Shown: positions 39,729 to 48,651 of the stretch, in pieces
Layout of the letters: each line of letters opens with the position of its first letter
How positions within the stretch are numbered: position 1 is the stretch's first letter
Assembly (NCBI RefSeq): GCF_024171785.1
Contig: NZ_JAMTCK010000001.1
Coordinates: 310,134 to 374,133, forward strand
Direction of reading: 5' to 3'
DNA from: Goodfellowiella coeruleoviolacea
GTDB taxonomy: Bacteria > Actinomycetota > Actinomycetes > Mycobacteriales > Pseudonocardiaceae
Length of the DNA: 64,000 nt
Notes under the pieces: model-generated
Database searches by the model: none
Seen by the model: the letters and a program-made list of their open reading frames with translations, nothing else
Told to the model about the DNA's origin: nothing
Made by a program: the position numbers and the translations under genes

Positions 39729-40913
39729 TCAGCCCGCCGACCGGTCGGCGCGGGTGAGTGCCGGCGCGAAGGCCACGGCGAACACGCACAGCACCACCGG
39801 CACGGCGAACGCGACGTTGAGCGGCATCCACCGGGTCAGCCCGCCGATCAGCGCGGGCCCGGCGAGCAGGCCGACGTAGCCGAGCCCGACGACCTTCGCC
39901 ATCAGCGCGCCCGAGGCCCGGGTGTCCAGGTTGCCAGCGGCGCTGAACAGCTGCGGCACCCCGCCGGACAGGCCGAGGCCGAACAGCGCCCAGCCCACCA
40001 GGGCCAGCGGCACCCACGGGGCGAGCGCGGCCGCGGTCAGGCCCACCGCGGCCAGGGCGGAGCCGTACCGGACGATCGCCACCGGGCCGACCAGCGCGGC
40101 CACCCGGTCGGTGGCGAACCGGCCGACGGTCATGGCGACGGCGAACGCGCCGTACCCGAACGCGGCGGTGCTCGTGGTGGTGCCGAGCACGTCCTCCAGG
40201 TGCAGCGCGGCCCAGTCGTTGGCCACGCCCTCGGCGAGCATCAGGGCGAAGGCCACCGCGCCCAGCAGCCACACCAGCCGCGTCGGCGCCGCGCCGGTGC
40301 TGGCGGGTTCGGCTGCGTCGGTGTCCGCGCTGGCCGGGGTGGGCTCGGCTTCGATCAGGAACCGGCCGGCGACCAGCGAGGCGAGCACGCAGAACGCCCC
40401 GCAGCAGCCCAGCGACACGGCGGCGGGCACGCCGGCGCCGAGGGTGGCCGCGCCGACCACCGCCGCGATCGCCCCGCCGATCGACCACATGGCGTGGAAG
40501 GCCGCCATGATCGGCCGAGGGTAGGCGCGCTCGACCACCACGGCGTGCGAGTTCATGGCGACGTCGAGGGCACCGTTGCCGAAGCCGACTAACAGCAGGC
40601 TCAGCCCCAGCGCCCACCACGACCCGGCCAGGCCGGGACCGACCAGCGCCAGCCCCAGGAGCACGCCGGCCGCGGGGACCAGCCGGCGGTGGCCGAGCCG
40701 GTCGGCCAGCGGGCCGGCCACCTGCATGCCGACGAAGGCCGCGCCGCCGAGCACCAGCAGCAGTGCCCCCAGCGTGCTGTGCGAGATGGCGGTGGCGCGC
40801 TCGATGCTCGGGATGTGCACCACCCACATGCCGACGGCGAACCCGTTGAGGCCGAAGAAGATCCAGGTGGCCACGCGGGCCACGCGCGGGCGGGGCGGGG
40901 AGAGGACGGTCAT
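39729..40913 (-). CDS. MFS transporter
   Basis: A 394-residue major-facilitator protein with twelve hydrophobic helices and a polar central loop (about 205-225, AEPTPASADTDAAEPASTG). The cytoplasmic motif A is GPLADRLGHRRLV between helices 2 and 3. The N-terminus VATWIFFGLNGFAVGMWVVHIPSIE is typical of the YbjJ-like/inner-membrane MFS group. Start ATG 40913 is preceded by AGGAGG about ten bases upstream; the longer frame adds low-complexity residues. It is divergent from a TetR gene with a palindrome between, so this is a repressor-efflux pair. Substrate unknown. Confidence 0.9.
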   Translation of the reverse strand: MTVLSPPRPRVARVATWIFFGLNGFAVGMWVVHIPSIERATAISHSTLGALLLVLGGAAFVGMQVAGPLADRLGHRRLVPAAGVLLGLALVGPGLAGSWWALGLSLLLVGFGNGALDVAMNSHAVVVERAYPRPIMAAFHAMWSIGGAIAAVVGAATLGAGVPAAVSLGCCGAFCVLASLVAGRFLIEAEPTPASADTDAAEPASTGAAPTRLVWLLGAVAFALMLAEGVANDWAALHLEDVLGTTTSTAAFGYGAFAVAMTVGRFATDRVAALVGPVAIVRYGSALAAVGLTAAALAPWVPLALVGWALFGLGLSGGVPQLFSAAGNLDTRASGALMAKVVGLGYVGLLAGPALIGGLTRWMPLNVAFAVPVVLCVFAVAFAPALTRADRSAG

Positions 40914-41038
40914 CGGCTGAGGCCTCCTGTGGGGTGGGGCGGCCGGCGGCGTGCGTGGGCAGCGCGCCGGGCCGGTGGACGGTGGTCCGCTGCCGGTCGG
41001 CGCCGCACACGCCACGACCCCAGCAAGGACCACGGATT

Positions 41039-41057
41039 CGCACAATAATCTTGTGCG
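41039..41057. promoter_or_regulatory. TetR operator between MFS and tetR
   Basis: CGCACAA-TAATC-TTGTGCG, a perfect 7+5+7 palindrome. A second weaker repeat (ATCAC...GTGTGAT, 41062-41080) follows. Confidence 0.7.
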
Positions 41058-41133
41058 TACGATCACGACAACTGTGTGATGTTCCGCTGCGGCATGATGA
41101 ACGGGTGCATGGCACCGAGACCACCGCGACGTC

Positions 41134-41727
41134 GTGACCGCCGGGGGCTACCTGAAGGGCCGGATCCGCCGGGAGGACATCATCACGGCGGCGGCCACCG
41201 CGTACGCCGAGGCCGGCTACCAGGGTTCGTCGCTGCGCGAGATCGCCAAGCGGGTGGGGATCTCCCACGCCGGCCTGCTGTACCACTTCCCCACCAAGGA
41301 AGCCCTGCTCGCCGCGGTGCTGGAGCGCCGGGACGCGGAGGACGCCGAGCGCGAGCAGCTGGCGGCGCCGCCCGGGCTCGCGGTCCTCCGGCACTTCGTC
41401 GCACTGGCCGAGCACAACGTCCGCCACCCGGGCATCGTCGACCTGTACACGCGGCTCGCGGCCGAGGCGGTCGCCGCCGACCACCCGGCACACGAGTACT
41501 TCGAGCGCCACTACCGCATCGCGCGGGAGAACGTGCTGCGGTCGTTCCAGGCGTTGGCGGCCAACGGTGAACTGCGGCCCGGCGTCGACCCGCACGCCGC
41601 CGCCCTGACGTTCATCGCGCTGATGGACGGCCTGCAGGTGCAGTGGTTGACCACGCCCGACGAGGTGGACCTCGTCGGGTCGCTGCGGTTCTACCTGAGC
41701 ACCCTGCTCACCGTCCCACTCGACTAG
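41134..41727 (+). CDS. TetR/AcrR family repressor
   Basis: A 197-residue TetR regulator. HTH: REDIITAAATAYAEAGYQGSS, then LREIAKRVGISHAGLLYHFPTKEALLAA, a recognition helix typical of the SHxGLLYHF group. The C-terminus contains a TetR_C_6-like block ending in GLQVQWLTTPDEVDL. GTG start at 41134. It is divergent from the MFS transporter gene, and the palindrome at 41039-41057 should be its operator. Confidence 0.9.
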   Translation: MTAGGYLKGRIRREDIITAAATAYAEAGYQGSSLREIAKRVGISHAGLLYHFPTKEALLAAVLERRDAEDAEREQLAAPPGLAVLRHFVALAEHNVRHPGIVDLYTRLAAEAVAADHPAHEYFERHYRIARENVLRSFQALAANGELRPGVDPHAAALTFIALMDGLQVQWLTTPDEVDLVGSLRFYLSTLLTVPLD

Positions 41728-41740
41728 CCAGGGCCGCCGG

Positions 41741-42847
41741 TCAGAGCGTGCGCGCGTGCGGGTCCCAGTCGGCGGGCAGCGCGGGCGGGATCTCGGCGCT
41801 GCTCGCCACCGCCACGGTCTGCCCCCGCACGATCGACTCGTCAATGGCCAGCATCGCGTCCAGCACGTGGTAGGCCAGCTCACCCGAGGCGCGCTCCGGC
41901 ACGCCGGCGCGGATCGCCCTGGCCAGTTCCAGCGCACCCGTGCCGCGCGAGGCCGGGTGTCCCCGCGCCGCCAGCTCCTCCGGCTCCCCGTGCCCGACCA
42001 GGTGCAGCAGGGTCGCGCCGTCGAACCGGTTCGGATCGGGCAGCACGGCGGCCCCGTACGTGCCGATCACCTCCAGGCTGGCGCGCGGTAACGCCGAGTC
42101 GAAGGTGAGCAGCAACTGGGCACACCCGCCCCGGTGGAACTCGACCAGGGCCCGGACCGTGGTCGGCACGGTCACCGGGAACTCGGTGCCGGCCCGGGGA
42201 CCGGAGCCGATGACCCTGGTCTCGCGGGCGCGGTCACCGCTGGCCGTGACCTGGCGGATCGGCCCGAACAGGTGGACCAGTGCGGTCAGGTAGTAGGGCC
42301 CCATGTCCAGCAGTGGCCCGCCGCCGGCCTGGAACAGGAACTCCGGCGCCACGTGCCAGCTCTCCGGGCCCGGCGTCTGGAACAGCGCCAGCGCGGTGCG
42401 CGGGTCACCGATGCGGCCGTCGTCCACGGCCCGCCGCGCGGTCTGCAGGCCGGCCCCGAGCACGGTGTCGGGTGCGCTGGCCACCCGCAGCCCGCTGTCC
42501 CGCGCCCGGTCGAGCAGCGCCCGGCCGCTCTGCCGGTCCAGGGCGAGCGGCTTCTCGGTCCACACGTGCTTGCCCGCCGCCAGCGCGGCCAGCCCGACCT
42601 CCACGTGCGCCGCCGGGATGGTCAGGTTGACGACCAGCTCGATCTCCGGGTTGTCCAGCAGCTCGGCCGCGGTGCCCGACCACGGCACGCCGTGCTTGGC
42701 CGCCTGCGCCCCGGCCCGCGCGGTGTCCAGGTCGGCCACGCCCAGCACGCGCAGGTCCGGGAAGCTGGTGAGGTTCTCCAGGTAGGTGTCGCTGATGACG
42801 CCGGCGCCGATGACGCCAACGCCCACCGGCCCCGTGCCGGCGCTCAC
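41741..42847 (-). CDS. Gfo/Idh/MocA family oxidoreductase
   Basis: A 368-residue NAD(P)-dependent sugar or inositol dehydrogenase. Rossmann fold GVGVIGAGVISDTYLENL at the N-terminus, then HVWTEKPLALD (the conserved EKP lysine) and a C-terminal domain with GGGPLLDMGPYYLTALVHLFG (DxGxYxxxxxxxxxG, catalytic region). It oxidises a hydroxyl of a sugar, or reduces a keto sugar, often in a chain with an isomerase/epimerase. GTG start in a GTGA overlap with the isomerase gene, so the two are a translational pair. Upstream CebR-like box suggests control by a LacI-type sugar regulator. Confidence 0.9.
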   Translation of the reverse strand: MSAGTGPVGVGVIGAGVISDTYLENLTSFPDLRVLGVADLDTARAGAQAAKHGVPWSGTAAELLDNPEIELVVNLTIPAAHVEVGLAALAAGKHVWTEKPLALDRQSGRALLDRARDSGLRVASAPDTVLGAGLQTARRAVDDGRIGDPRTALALFQTPGPESWHVAPEFLFQAGGGPLLDMGPYYLTALVHLFGPIRQVTASGDRARETRVIGSGPRAGTEFPVTVPTTVRALVEFHRGGCAQLLLTFDSALPRASLEVIGTYGAAVLPDPNRFDGATLLHLVGHGEPEELAARGHPASRGTGALELARAIRAGVPERASGELAYHVLDAMLAIDESIVRGQTVAVASSAEIPPALPADWDPHARTL

Positions 42848-43593
42848 CGCTCGGCCCCGATCGGGTCGACACCGGTCAGGAAGGCGTGGCTGGCGGCGAT
42901 GCCGGCGAAGAGGTCCCCGGCGTAGGCGTCGAACTCGACCACGCGCAGCGCGTCCGGCGCGGCCGCGAGCACCTCGGTGACCGGTACCCGCCCCTGCCCG
43001 GCCGGGACCTGGCCGGTCGCGTCGGTGGCGAGGTCGCCGTCCTTGACGTGGATGGCGTGCACGCGCTCGCCCAGCCCGCGCAGCAGTGCGGGCACGTCCG
43101 CGCCGCCGGCCAGCGCCCAGTAGGTGTCGACCTCCAGCACGACCTGCGGGTCGAGCTGGTCGGCGAACACCTCGAACGCGCTGCGGCCGTCGATCCGGGA
43201 CTCCAGCTCCCACCAGTGGTTGTGGTAGCCGACCCGCAGCCCGTGCTCGGCGGCGAGCCCGGCCGCGCTGTTGAGGGCGGCGGCGGTCGCGGCGATGTCC
43301 GCCGGGTCCCGCCACCGCTCGGGCTGGACGAACGGGTCGATGACGACCTCGATGCCCAGTTCGGCCGCGGCGGCGAACACGGCGTGCTGGTCGACGCCGA
43401 TGAGCTGCGCGTGCGCGGTCGGCGCGGTCAGCCCGTTGTCCGCCAGCCCGGTGCGCAGCGCGGCCACGTTCTCGACCACGCCGTAGGGCTCGACCCGGGT
43501 GAACCCGATCGCGGCCAGCCGCCGCAGCGTGTCCGCGGGATCGGCGGCGAACGCCTCGCGCACCGAGTACAGCTGCACGGAAAGCCTGCTCAT
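42844..43593 (-). CDS. Sugar phosphate isomerase/epimerase (xylose isomerase-like TIM barrel)
   Basis: A 249-residue AP_endonuc_2/IolE-like TIM barrel. Metal ligands include Glu in QVVLEVDTYWA, the Asp/His set in NHWWELES and GERVHAIHVKDGD, and the final Glu in RVVEFDAYAGD. It probably isomerises or epimerises a sugar or keto-inositol with Mn2+ or Mg2+, feeding or following the Gfo/Idh partner. ATG 43593 has AGGAG five bases upstream. First gene of the pair. Confidence 0.87.
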   Translation of the reverse strand: MSRLSVQLYSVREAFAADPADTLRRLAAIGFTRVEPYGVVENVAALRTGLADNGLTAPTAHAQLIGVDQHAVFAAAAELGIEVVIDPFVQPERWRDPADIAATAAALNSAAGLAAEHGLRVGYHNHWWELESRIDGRSAFEVFADQLDPQVVLEVDTYWALAGGADVPALLRGLGERVHAIHVKDGDLATDATGQVPAGQGRVPVTEVLAAAPDALRVVEFDAYAGDLFAGIAASHAFLTGVDPIGAER

Positions 43594-43622
43594 TCCAGCT
43601 CCTGACGTCGACCCTGACTTCA

Positions 43623-43636
43623 TGGAAGCGCTCCCA
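43623..43636. promoter_or_regulatory. CebR-like operator
   Basis: TGGAAGCGCTCCCA, one mismatch from the Streptomyces CebR site TGGGAGCGCTCCCA (established for cello-oligosaccharide control). It lies 30 bp upstream of the isomerase start. Confidence 0.65.
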
Positions 43637-43826
43637 CAGTTTTCTACCACCTGGTCAAAATTGCTGCCAGAGCTTTTCCGCCTGGTAGCCGCGTCGGCCG
43701 GAACCGGACAGCCCGGTCAGCACCCCCGCCCCCACCGCCGGGCCCGATCACGGCGAGGCACCCGCACCGGTCGTGCACAATGCCGGCGGCAGGCCAGGTG
43801 GAAGCAGTGGACAGGAGGGCAGCGCC

Positions 43827-44603
43827 ATGCGGCAGCGCACCACGGACGGCAGCGCCGGGGACGCCGACTACGGCAGCATCGGCACCAACTACGCCGTCTA
43901 CCGCCGACCCGACCCGCGCATCGCCGAGGCCATCTCGCGCGCCCTGGGCCAGGCCCGCACCGTGCTCAACGTGGGCGCCGGGGCCGGCTCCTACGAGTCG
44001 GTCGCCCGCCAGGTCACCGCGGTGGAACCGGCCGCGGCCATGCGCGCGCAGCGCCCCGCCGACCTGCCCGAGGCCATCGACGCGGTGGCCGAGGACGTGC
44101 CGTTCGCCGACAACACCTTCGACGCGGCCATGACCACGTTCAGCGTGCACCAGTGGAGCGATGTCGCCGCGGGCCTGCGGGAGATGCGCCGGGTGGCCAC
44201 CGGACCGGTGCTGGTCCTCACCTGCGACCCGCAGCGCGTCCGCGACTTCTGGCTGCACGAGTACGCCCCGCTCGTGCTGGACACCGAGGCCCGGCGCTAC
44301 CCCGCCATCGAGGACATCACGCGGATCCTCGGCGGCACGGTCACCGTTGAGCCGGTGCCGATCCCCCTGGACTGCACCGACGGCTTCAACGAGGCCTACT
44401 ACGGCCGCCCGGAGCGGCTGCTCGACCCCGGCGCCCGCCAGGCCTGCTCGGCCTGGAGCTTCGTGGCCGAGGCCACCCGCGCGCACTACGTCGACCAGCT
44501 CCGCGCCGACCTGGACAGCGGGGCCTGGGACCAACGTCACGGCCACCTCCGCCGGCAACCGGAGTTCACCGGCTCACTCGTGCTCGTCCGGGCCCTCCCG
44601 TAG
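43827..44603 (+). CDS. Class I SAM-dependent methyltransferase
   Basis: A 258-residue methyltransferase. An N-terminal YGSIGTNYAVYRRPDPRIAEAI block, SAM motif TVLNVGAGAGSYE, motif II AVEPAAAM, and FDAAMTTFSVHQWSDVAAGLREMRRV. This is a common actinobacterial Methyltransf_11 type, acceptor unknown. The C-terminus (ERLLDPGARQACSAWSFV) is conserved in the group. ATG 43827 follows GGAGGG by about six bases. Its 3' end overlaps the convergent hypothetical gene by 30 bp. Confidence 0.87.
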   Translation: MRQRTTDGSAGDADYGSIGTNYAVYRRPDPRIAEAISRALGQARTVLNVGAGAGSYESVARQVTAVEPAAAMRAQRPADLPEAIDAVAEDVPFADNTFDAAMTTFSVHQWSDVAAGLREMRRVATGPVLVLTCDPQRVRDFWLHEYAPLVLDTEARRYPAIEDITRILGGTVTVEPVPIPLDCTDGFNEAYYGRPERLLDPGARQACSAWSFVAEATRAHYVDQLRADLDSGAWDQRHGHLRRQPEFTGSLVLVRALP

Positions 44604-45011
44604 CACCGCACCGGCCGCACCCCCAGCCGGCTGGTCGTTGTGCGCCAACGGTTTCCGGTGCCCCGACAGGCAGGGGCGGGCCCGGCTCGGGTCGATGGTC
44701 AGCGTCCGGCCGGCCAGGTCGACGGCGAGCCAGCCCGTCACGTCCTCGGCCGGGCACAGGTCGGTCCAGGCCGGCACGGTCCCGCCAGCCGCGGCGGAAC
44801 CGAGGAACAGCGTGAAGTTCCACTGTTCCTGCCAGTCCTGGCCGTGACCGACCCAGGCGCGCCCCCGCACCCTGGGCCGGTCACCGCCGGACTCCACCGC
44901 GCCGGGCAGGAAGCCGTCGCACCAGAGGTGGCTGATGTCCTTGTCGGCGAACCCCTCCAGCTCACGGGAGACCCGGTACTCCAACCACGTCCAGAACTCG
45001 CGATCGTCCAC
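44574..45011 (-). CDS. Hypothetical protein (third gene of the DUF6745 operon)
   Basis: A 145-residue protein I do not recognise. It starts MDDREFWTWLEYRVSRELEG; the middle has several Trp residues (HLWCDGFLP, RAWVGHGQDWQEQWNFTLFLG), and a TGWLAVDLAGRTLTIDP block suggests a beta-rich small fold. GTG start 45011 with AGGAG about five bases upstream. The last ten codons overlap the end of the convergent methyltransferase gene. It follows the 143-residue gene by 83 bp on the same strand. Confidence 0.7.
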   Translation of the reverse strand: MDDREFWTWLEYRVSRELEGFADKDISHLWCDGFLPGAVESGGDRPRVRGRAWVGHGQDWQEQWNFTLFLGSAAAGGTVPAWTDLCPAEDVTGWLAVDLAGRTLTIDPSRARPCLSGHRKPLAHNDQPAGGAAGAVLREGPDEHE

Positions 45012-45094
45012 AACGCTCCTCACCCGCCGGGCTTCCCCACCACCAGCGTCCGGCCCCACCGGCCGTTCTCCCTGTGCCCCAACGCTTTTCGGCC

Positions 45095-45526
45095 CTAGTC
45101 GGCGATCAGGACGCGGCGCCGGTGGGGACCGCGCTCCTGCTGGCGGCGCACCAGCCACCGGCCGGGTGCCACCCCGCTGCCCCCGTGCTCGGGGTGCACC
45201 AGGTAGACCGGCGCGATGTTCTCGAACATCACGATGGCCAGGCCGAGCGGGTCGTGCACCGACCCAATCCACCAACAGGTGTCCGGGTCCGCCACCAGGG
45301 TGTGCGGGTTGTTGCCGGCCACCCCGCGCACCAGTTCCACGCCCCCGGCCGCGACCGCCTGCCAGTGCGCCCAGGAGTCCGGGGTCACGGTGGTGAGCAT
45401 GGCCATCGGGATGACGATCAGGTCGCCCTGGGCCTGAAGCCCGTCGACCACCGGGATGGTGGCCTGCCGTTCCAGGTGGTCCAGGGCGTCGACGTTGGTC
45501 CGGTCGAGCAGTTCTGCCAGATTCAT
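45095..45526 (-). CDS. Hypothetical protein (second gene of the DUF6745 operon)
   Basis: A 143-residue protein without a family I can name. MNLAELLDRTNVDALDHLERQ, then GDLIVIPMAMLTTVTPDSWAHW, VELVRGVAGNNPHTLVADPD and IAPVYLVHPEHGG indicate a compact alpha/beta protein. No signal or membrane helix. ATG 45526 is placed eight bases after AGGTG; the GTG at 45535 is part of that ribosome site. It lies 33 bp downstream of the DUF6745 gene and is certainly co-transcribed with it. Confidence 0.75.
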   Translation of the reverse strand: MNLAELLDRTNVDALDHLERQATIPVVDGLQAQGDLIVIPMAMLTTVTPDSWAHWQAVAAGGVELVRGVAGNNPHTLVADPDTCWWIGSVHDPLGLAIVMFENIAPVYLVHPEHGGSGVAPGRWLVRRQQERGPHRRRVLIAD

Positions 45527-45559
45527 GATGATCACCTGTGGTGTGCGCGGGGTCGGGGG

Positions 45560-46762
45560 TCAGGTGCGGCGGCGCAACTGCGCGTACTGGACTCCGGTGA
45601 GCCCGTAGGACCAGCCGGCCGCGTCAACCGGGTCGTCGAACCAGGGCGGGACCAGCAGGCCGTACCGGCGGCGGGTGCCGTCGCGCTCCACCGAGCCGTT
45701 GACGGCAAGCAGCAGCCGGGTCGGCGCACCCCACCGCGCGTACGGCAGGTCGTAGAGGCGCAGTTCGCAGCCGGGGTTGCCGGGATCGTCGGCCCGGCCG
45801 ACCAGGGTCAGCCCGGCCTGGTCGATGAACGCCGCCCAGCCGACGCGCTCGATCGCGCACCGGCGCACCTCGACGTTGCGTTCCGCGGCGATCAGCTCGA
45901 CCGTGGGCGACTCCACCACCCACGCCGGCACCCTGGTGCCGTGCCAGGCGTGCACCGACCAGCCGTCCGGGAAGACGACGGCAGGACCGGTGGGGTTGTG
46001 CAACCGCACCTCGCCGTACGCGCTGCCGGCGACCGGTTCGGTGCGGATCGCCAACGGACGCTCGACGACCACGCACACGTCACCCCGGGGCCACCACCAG
46101 CCGCAGGAGCGCACCAGCGCCGCCCACAGCTGCCACTGCTCGGCGTCGGCGGCGTCGAAGCGCGCGTCGAGGACCCGGCGGTGCACGTCGTAGTGCGCCA
46201 CCCAGTCGACGTCGTGCTGGCCGCCCCACCACAGGCCGAGCCGTTCCTCGGGGATCGCCGCCCGGACCAGCCCCGCCACGGACTCCCGGACCACGGCGCG
46301 CAGCACGTCGTGCACTCCCCTGGTCACCACCGAGCGCAGATCAGCCCCGGAACGCAGGGCCAGCACCGGGTCCGGTGGTGGCGGGAAGTGGGCGGCGTAG
46401 CGGTACCAGTGGTCGTGGATGGCGTGGTCGAGGCGATCGCGCAGCCGCGACACCAGGGTCGCCAACTGCTTCTCCACTCGCCACAGCTCATCGGTGACCC
46501 GGGCAGGTGGTGTCGGGGGCACCAGCCGCACCGCGGCGGCGGGCGACGGCACCCAGACAAACCTCGGCCGAGGCCGGTCGAGCAGGGCGTACAGGGCGGT
46601 GATGGCGTTCTCGGCGGTGTCCCGATCGGCCGGTGCGCAGCACAGCGCGTGGTTCAGCCACTCGGTGCGCAGTTCAACGGCCCGCGCCCACAGCGGGACC
46701 GCTCGCGCCGGATCGGGTGGGACGGGCAGGCGGCGGGATTCCCGCCGCTGACGGGCGCTCAT
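45560..46762 (-). CDS. DUF6745 domain protein
   Basis: A 400-residue cytosolic protein. The C-terminal half has the DUF6745 pattern: VRLHNPTGPAVVFPDGWSVH, AWHGTRVPAWVV, then a long run of beta-rich sequence ending RLLLAVNGSVERDGTRRRYG. The N-terminal part has helical stretches with ARAVELRTEWLNHALCCAPADRD. Such proteins occur scattered in cyanobacteria and actinobacteria, sometimes beside leucine-rich-repeat or STAND genes; no function is known. It is the first gene of a three-gene operon. A 6-bp inverted repeat AGGGCG-ATCA-CGCCCT (46769-46784) lies directly before its start. Recognition of the family is from memory of the HNPTGPA motif. Confidence 0.75.
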   Translation of the reverse strand: MSARQRRESRRLPVPPDPARAVPLWARAVELRTEWLNHALCCAPADRDTAENAITALYALLDRPRPRFVWVPSPAAAVRLVPPTPPARVTDELWRVEKQLATLVSRLRDRLDHAIHDHWYRYAAHFPPPPDPVLALRSGADLRSVVTRGVHDVLRAVVRESVAGLVRAAIPEERLGLWWGGQHDVDWVAHYDVHRRVLDARFDAADAEQWQLWAALVRSCGWWWPRGDVCVVVERPLAIRTEPVAGSAYGEVRLHNPTGPAVVFPDGWSVHAWHGTRVPAWVVESPTVELIAAERNVEVRRCAIERVGWAAFIDQAGLTLVGRADDPGNPGCELRLYDLPYARWGAPTRLLLAVNGSVERDGTRRRYGLLVPPWFDDPVDAAGWSYGLTGVQYAQLRRRT

Positions 46763-47122
46763 CGCGCCAGGGCGATCACGCCCTTTCCGTTCGACATGCC
46801 GGAGATGATCGCAGCCGACCTCCCGAACGCGCAACCCCCGGCCACGCACGCCGACCAACACGTCCGTCCACACAGGACCGAACGGCCCGGCGCACCGCCC
46901 GTCCTTGACACCACAGGCGGGACCGATGACACTCGGACGCGACCCACACCGCACCGTCGCGCACCGCAGACCACGGGTGGACGCCGCCGAGGGCCGTCAG
47001 AAGACCCGGACGTGACACGTCGTAGCCGTCCCTGCTCGGCCCGGTCGAGTTCCCGCCGCCAGTCGTGGTTCCCGCGCACCGGTTGTGCTCGACCGCCTTG
47101 CGCCACAGAAAGGCGCGTCAGC
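46763..47122. other. Divergent intergenic region, DUF6745 operon / GH43
   Basis: 360 bases without a gene. A possible GH43 promoter TTGACA (46905-46910), 17-bp spacer, GACACT (46928-46933) would give a leader of about 180 bases. I see no CGAAA-N-TTTCG box here. Confidence 0.4.
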
Positions 47123-48502
47123 ATGCCGCTGCGCCACCGAGTTCTCGCGTTCGCCGTCGGCCTGGCCACCGCGGTCACCGCCGTGGTCGCCACCGCCCCG
47201 GCAGCCGCCACCGCCCCGACAGCCGCCACCTACACCGCCTACGTGATGGGCTACTTCACCGAATCGCCCAGCGGTCGGGGCAGCGACTACGGCCTGCACC
47301 TGGCGGTGAGTCCCGACGGGCTCAACTGGACCCCGCTCAACCAGAACAACCCGGTGGTCACGCCCACCGCCGGCACCCAGGGGCTGCGCGACCCGCACAT
47401 CCTGCGCAAGCAGGACGGGACGTTCGTCGTGCTCGCCACCGACCTCAAGGGCACCGACTTCACCCAGCCCAACCAGTACATCCACGCCTGGGACTCGGTG
47501 GACCTGACCAGCTTCACCAACTACCGCCGGCTGAAACTGCACTCGATGAACACGCACACCTGGGCGCCGGAAGCGTTCTACGACGCGGCGCGCGGCCAGT
47601 ACGGCATCGTCTACTCGGCCAACAACGGCACCCGCGACGTCTTCATGGTCAACTACACCACCGACTTCGTCACGGTCTTCGACCCGGGCTTCAACGTGCT
47701 GGACGCCACCGTGCTGGTCGACGGGAGCACGAACTACCTGTACTACAAGAACCTCGCGGACGGGAACCTCTACGGGGCCAGGTCCAGCACGCTGGACCCG
47801 CGCAGCTTCACCACCTACACCAGCGGCCTGCGCCAGGGCAGCGGCATCGAGGCGCCGATCGTGGTCAGGGCGAACACCGGGGGCGCCCACTACCTGTGGG
47901 GTGACTCCTACTCGCCGGTCAACGGCGAGTTCTACGCGTGGTCGTCGACCAACATCGGCGGCGACTCGTGGAGCCCGCTCAACCAGCGCGCCTACACCCA
48001 GCCGCTCAACTCCAAGCACGCGACGATCGCGCCGATCACCGCGGCCGAGCAGGACCGGCTGCTCAGCCGGTGGGGCGCGCCCCGGTGGAACCGGCTCAAG
48101 TCGTACAACTACCCGGACCGCTATGTGCGGCACCAGAACTACGTGGGGCGCATCGACGCGTACCCGTTCGACCCGTACTCCGACCAGCAGTGGGTCGTGG
48201 TGCCCGGCCTGGCCGACGCGGCCGGCGTGTCGTTCCGGTCGCTGACCGACCCGACCCGCTACCTCAGGCACTACGACTACGCCCTGCGCCTGGACGCCAA
48301 CGACGGCTCGGCCACCTTCGCGGCGGACGCGACCTTCTACCGCACCGCCGGACTCGCCGACAGCGGCTGGGCGTCGTTCCGGTCCTACAACTTCCCGGAC
48401 CGCTACCTCCGGCACGCGGACTTCGTCCTGCGCATCGACCCGGTCTCGGCGGGTTCCAGCAGCGCCGACAAACAGGACGCGACCTTCCGGGTCGGCTCCT
48501 GA
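47123..48502 (+). CDS. Secreted GH43 arabinan/arabinoxylan-active enzyme with CBM42 (AbfB)
   Basis: A 459-residue secreted protein. Signal peptide MPLRHRVLAFAVGLATAVTA ending near the AAATAP stretch (about residue 30). The five-blade GH43 catalytic domain (about 35-320) shows LHLAVSPDGLNW, the RDPHILRKQDG aspartate that tunes the acid, and WAPEAFYD with the general-acid Glu. The C-terminal 140 residues are an AbfB/CBM42 beta-trefoil with three PDRYxRH-like repeats (NYPDRYVRHQNY, DPTRYLRHYDY, NFPDRYLRHADF) that bind arabinofuranose side chains. It likely strips arabinose from arabinoxylan or arabinan outside the cell. ATG start with AAGG about nine bases upstream. Confidence 0.88.
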   Translation: MPLRHRVLAFAVGLATAVTAVVATAPAAATAPTAATYTAYVMGYFTESPSGRGSDYGLHLAVSPDGLNWTPLNQNNPVVTPTAGTQGLRDPHILRKQDGTFVVLATDLKGTDFTQPNQYIHAWDSVDLTSFTNYRRLKLHSMNTHTWAPEAFYDAARGQYGIVYSANNGTRDVFMVNYTTDFVTVFDPGFNVLDATVLVDGSTNYLYYKNLADGNLYGARSSTLDPRSFTTYTSGLRQGSGIEAPIVVRANTGGAHYLWGDSYSPVNGEFYAWSSTNIGGDSWSPLNQRAYTQPLNSKHATIAPITAAEQDRLLSRWGAPRWNRLKSYNYPDRYVRHQNYVGRIDAYPFDPYSDQQWVVVPGLADAAGVSFRSLTDPTRYLRHYDYALRLDANDGSATFAADATFYRTAGLADSGWASFRSYNFPDRYLRHADFVLRIDPVSAGSSSADKQDATFRVGS

Positions 48503-48651
48503 CAGCGTTGCGCGACAACGGTTACCGCCCGCTCCTGGCCCGGGGGCGGTGAGCCGGCGACGGGTCGGTGGTCGGCGCGGTACCGGCCGGGGCGATCGCG
48601 AGCGGCCGTCTCGTCCTCGCCCCGGCCGGTCGCCGGTTCCGCGCGTCGGCC

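Noticed and set aside
45074-47122. Long plus-strand frame leading into the GH43 gene
   Set aside because: The part before 47123 is antisense to the DUF6745 operon and has no homology; the signal peptide fixes the start at 47123.
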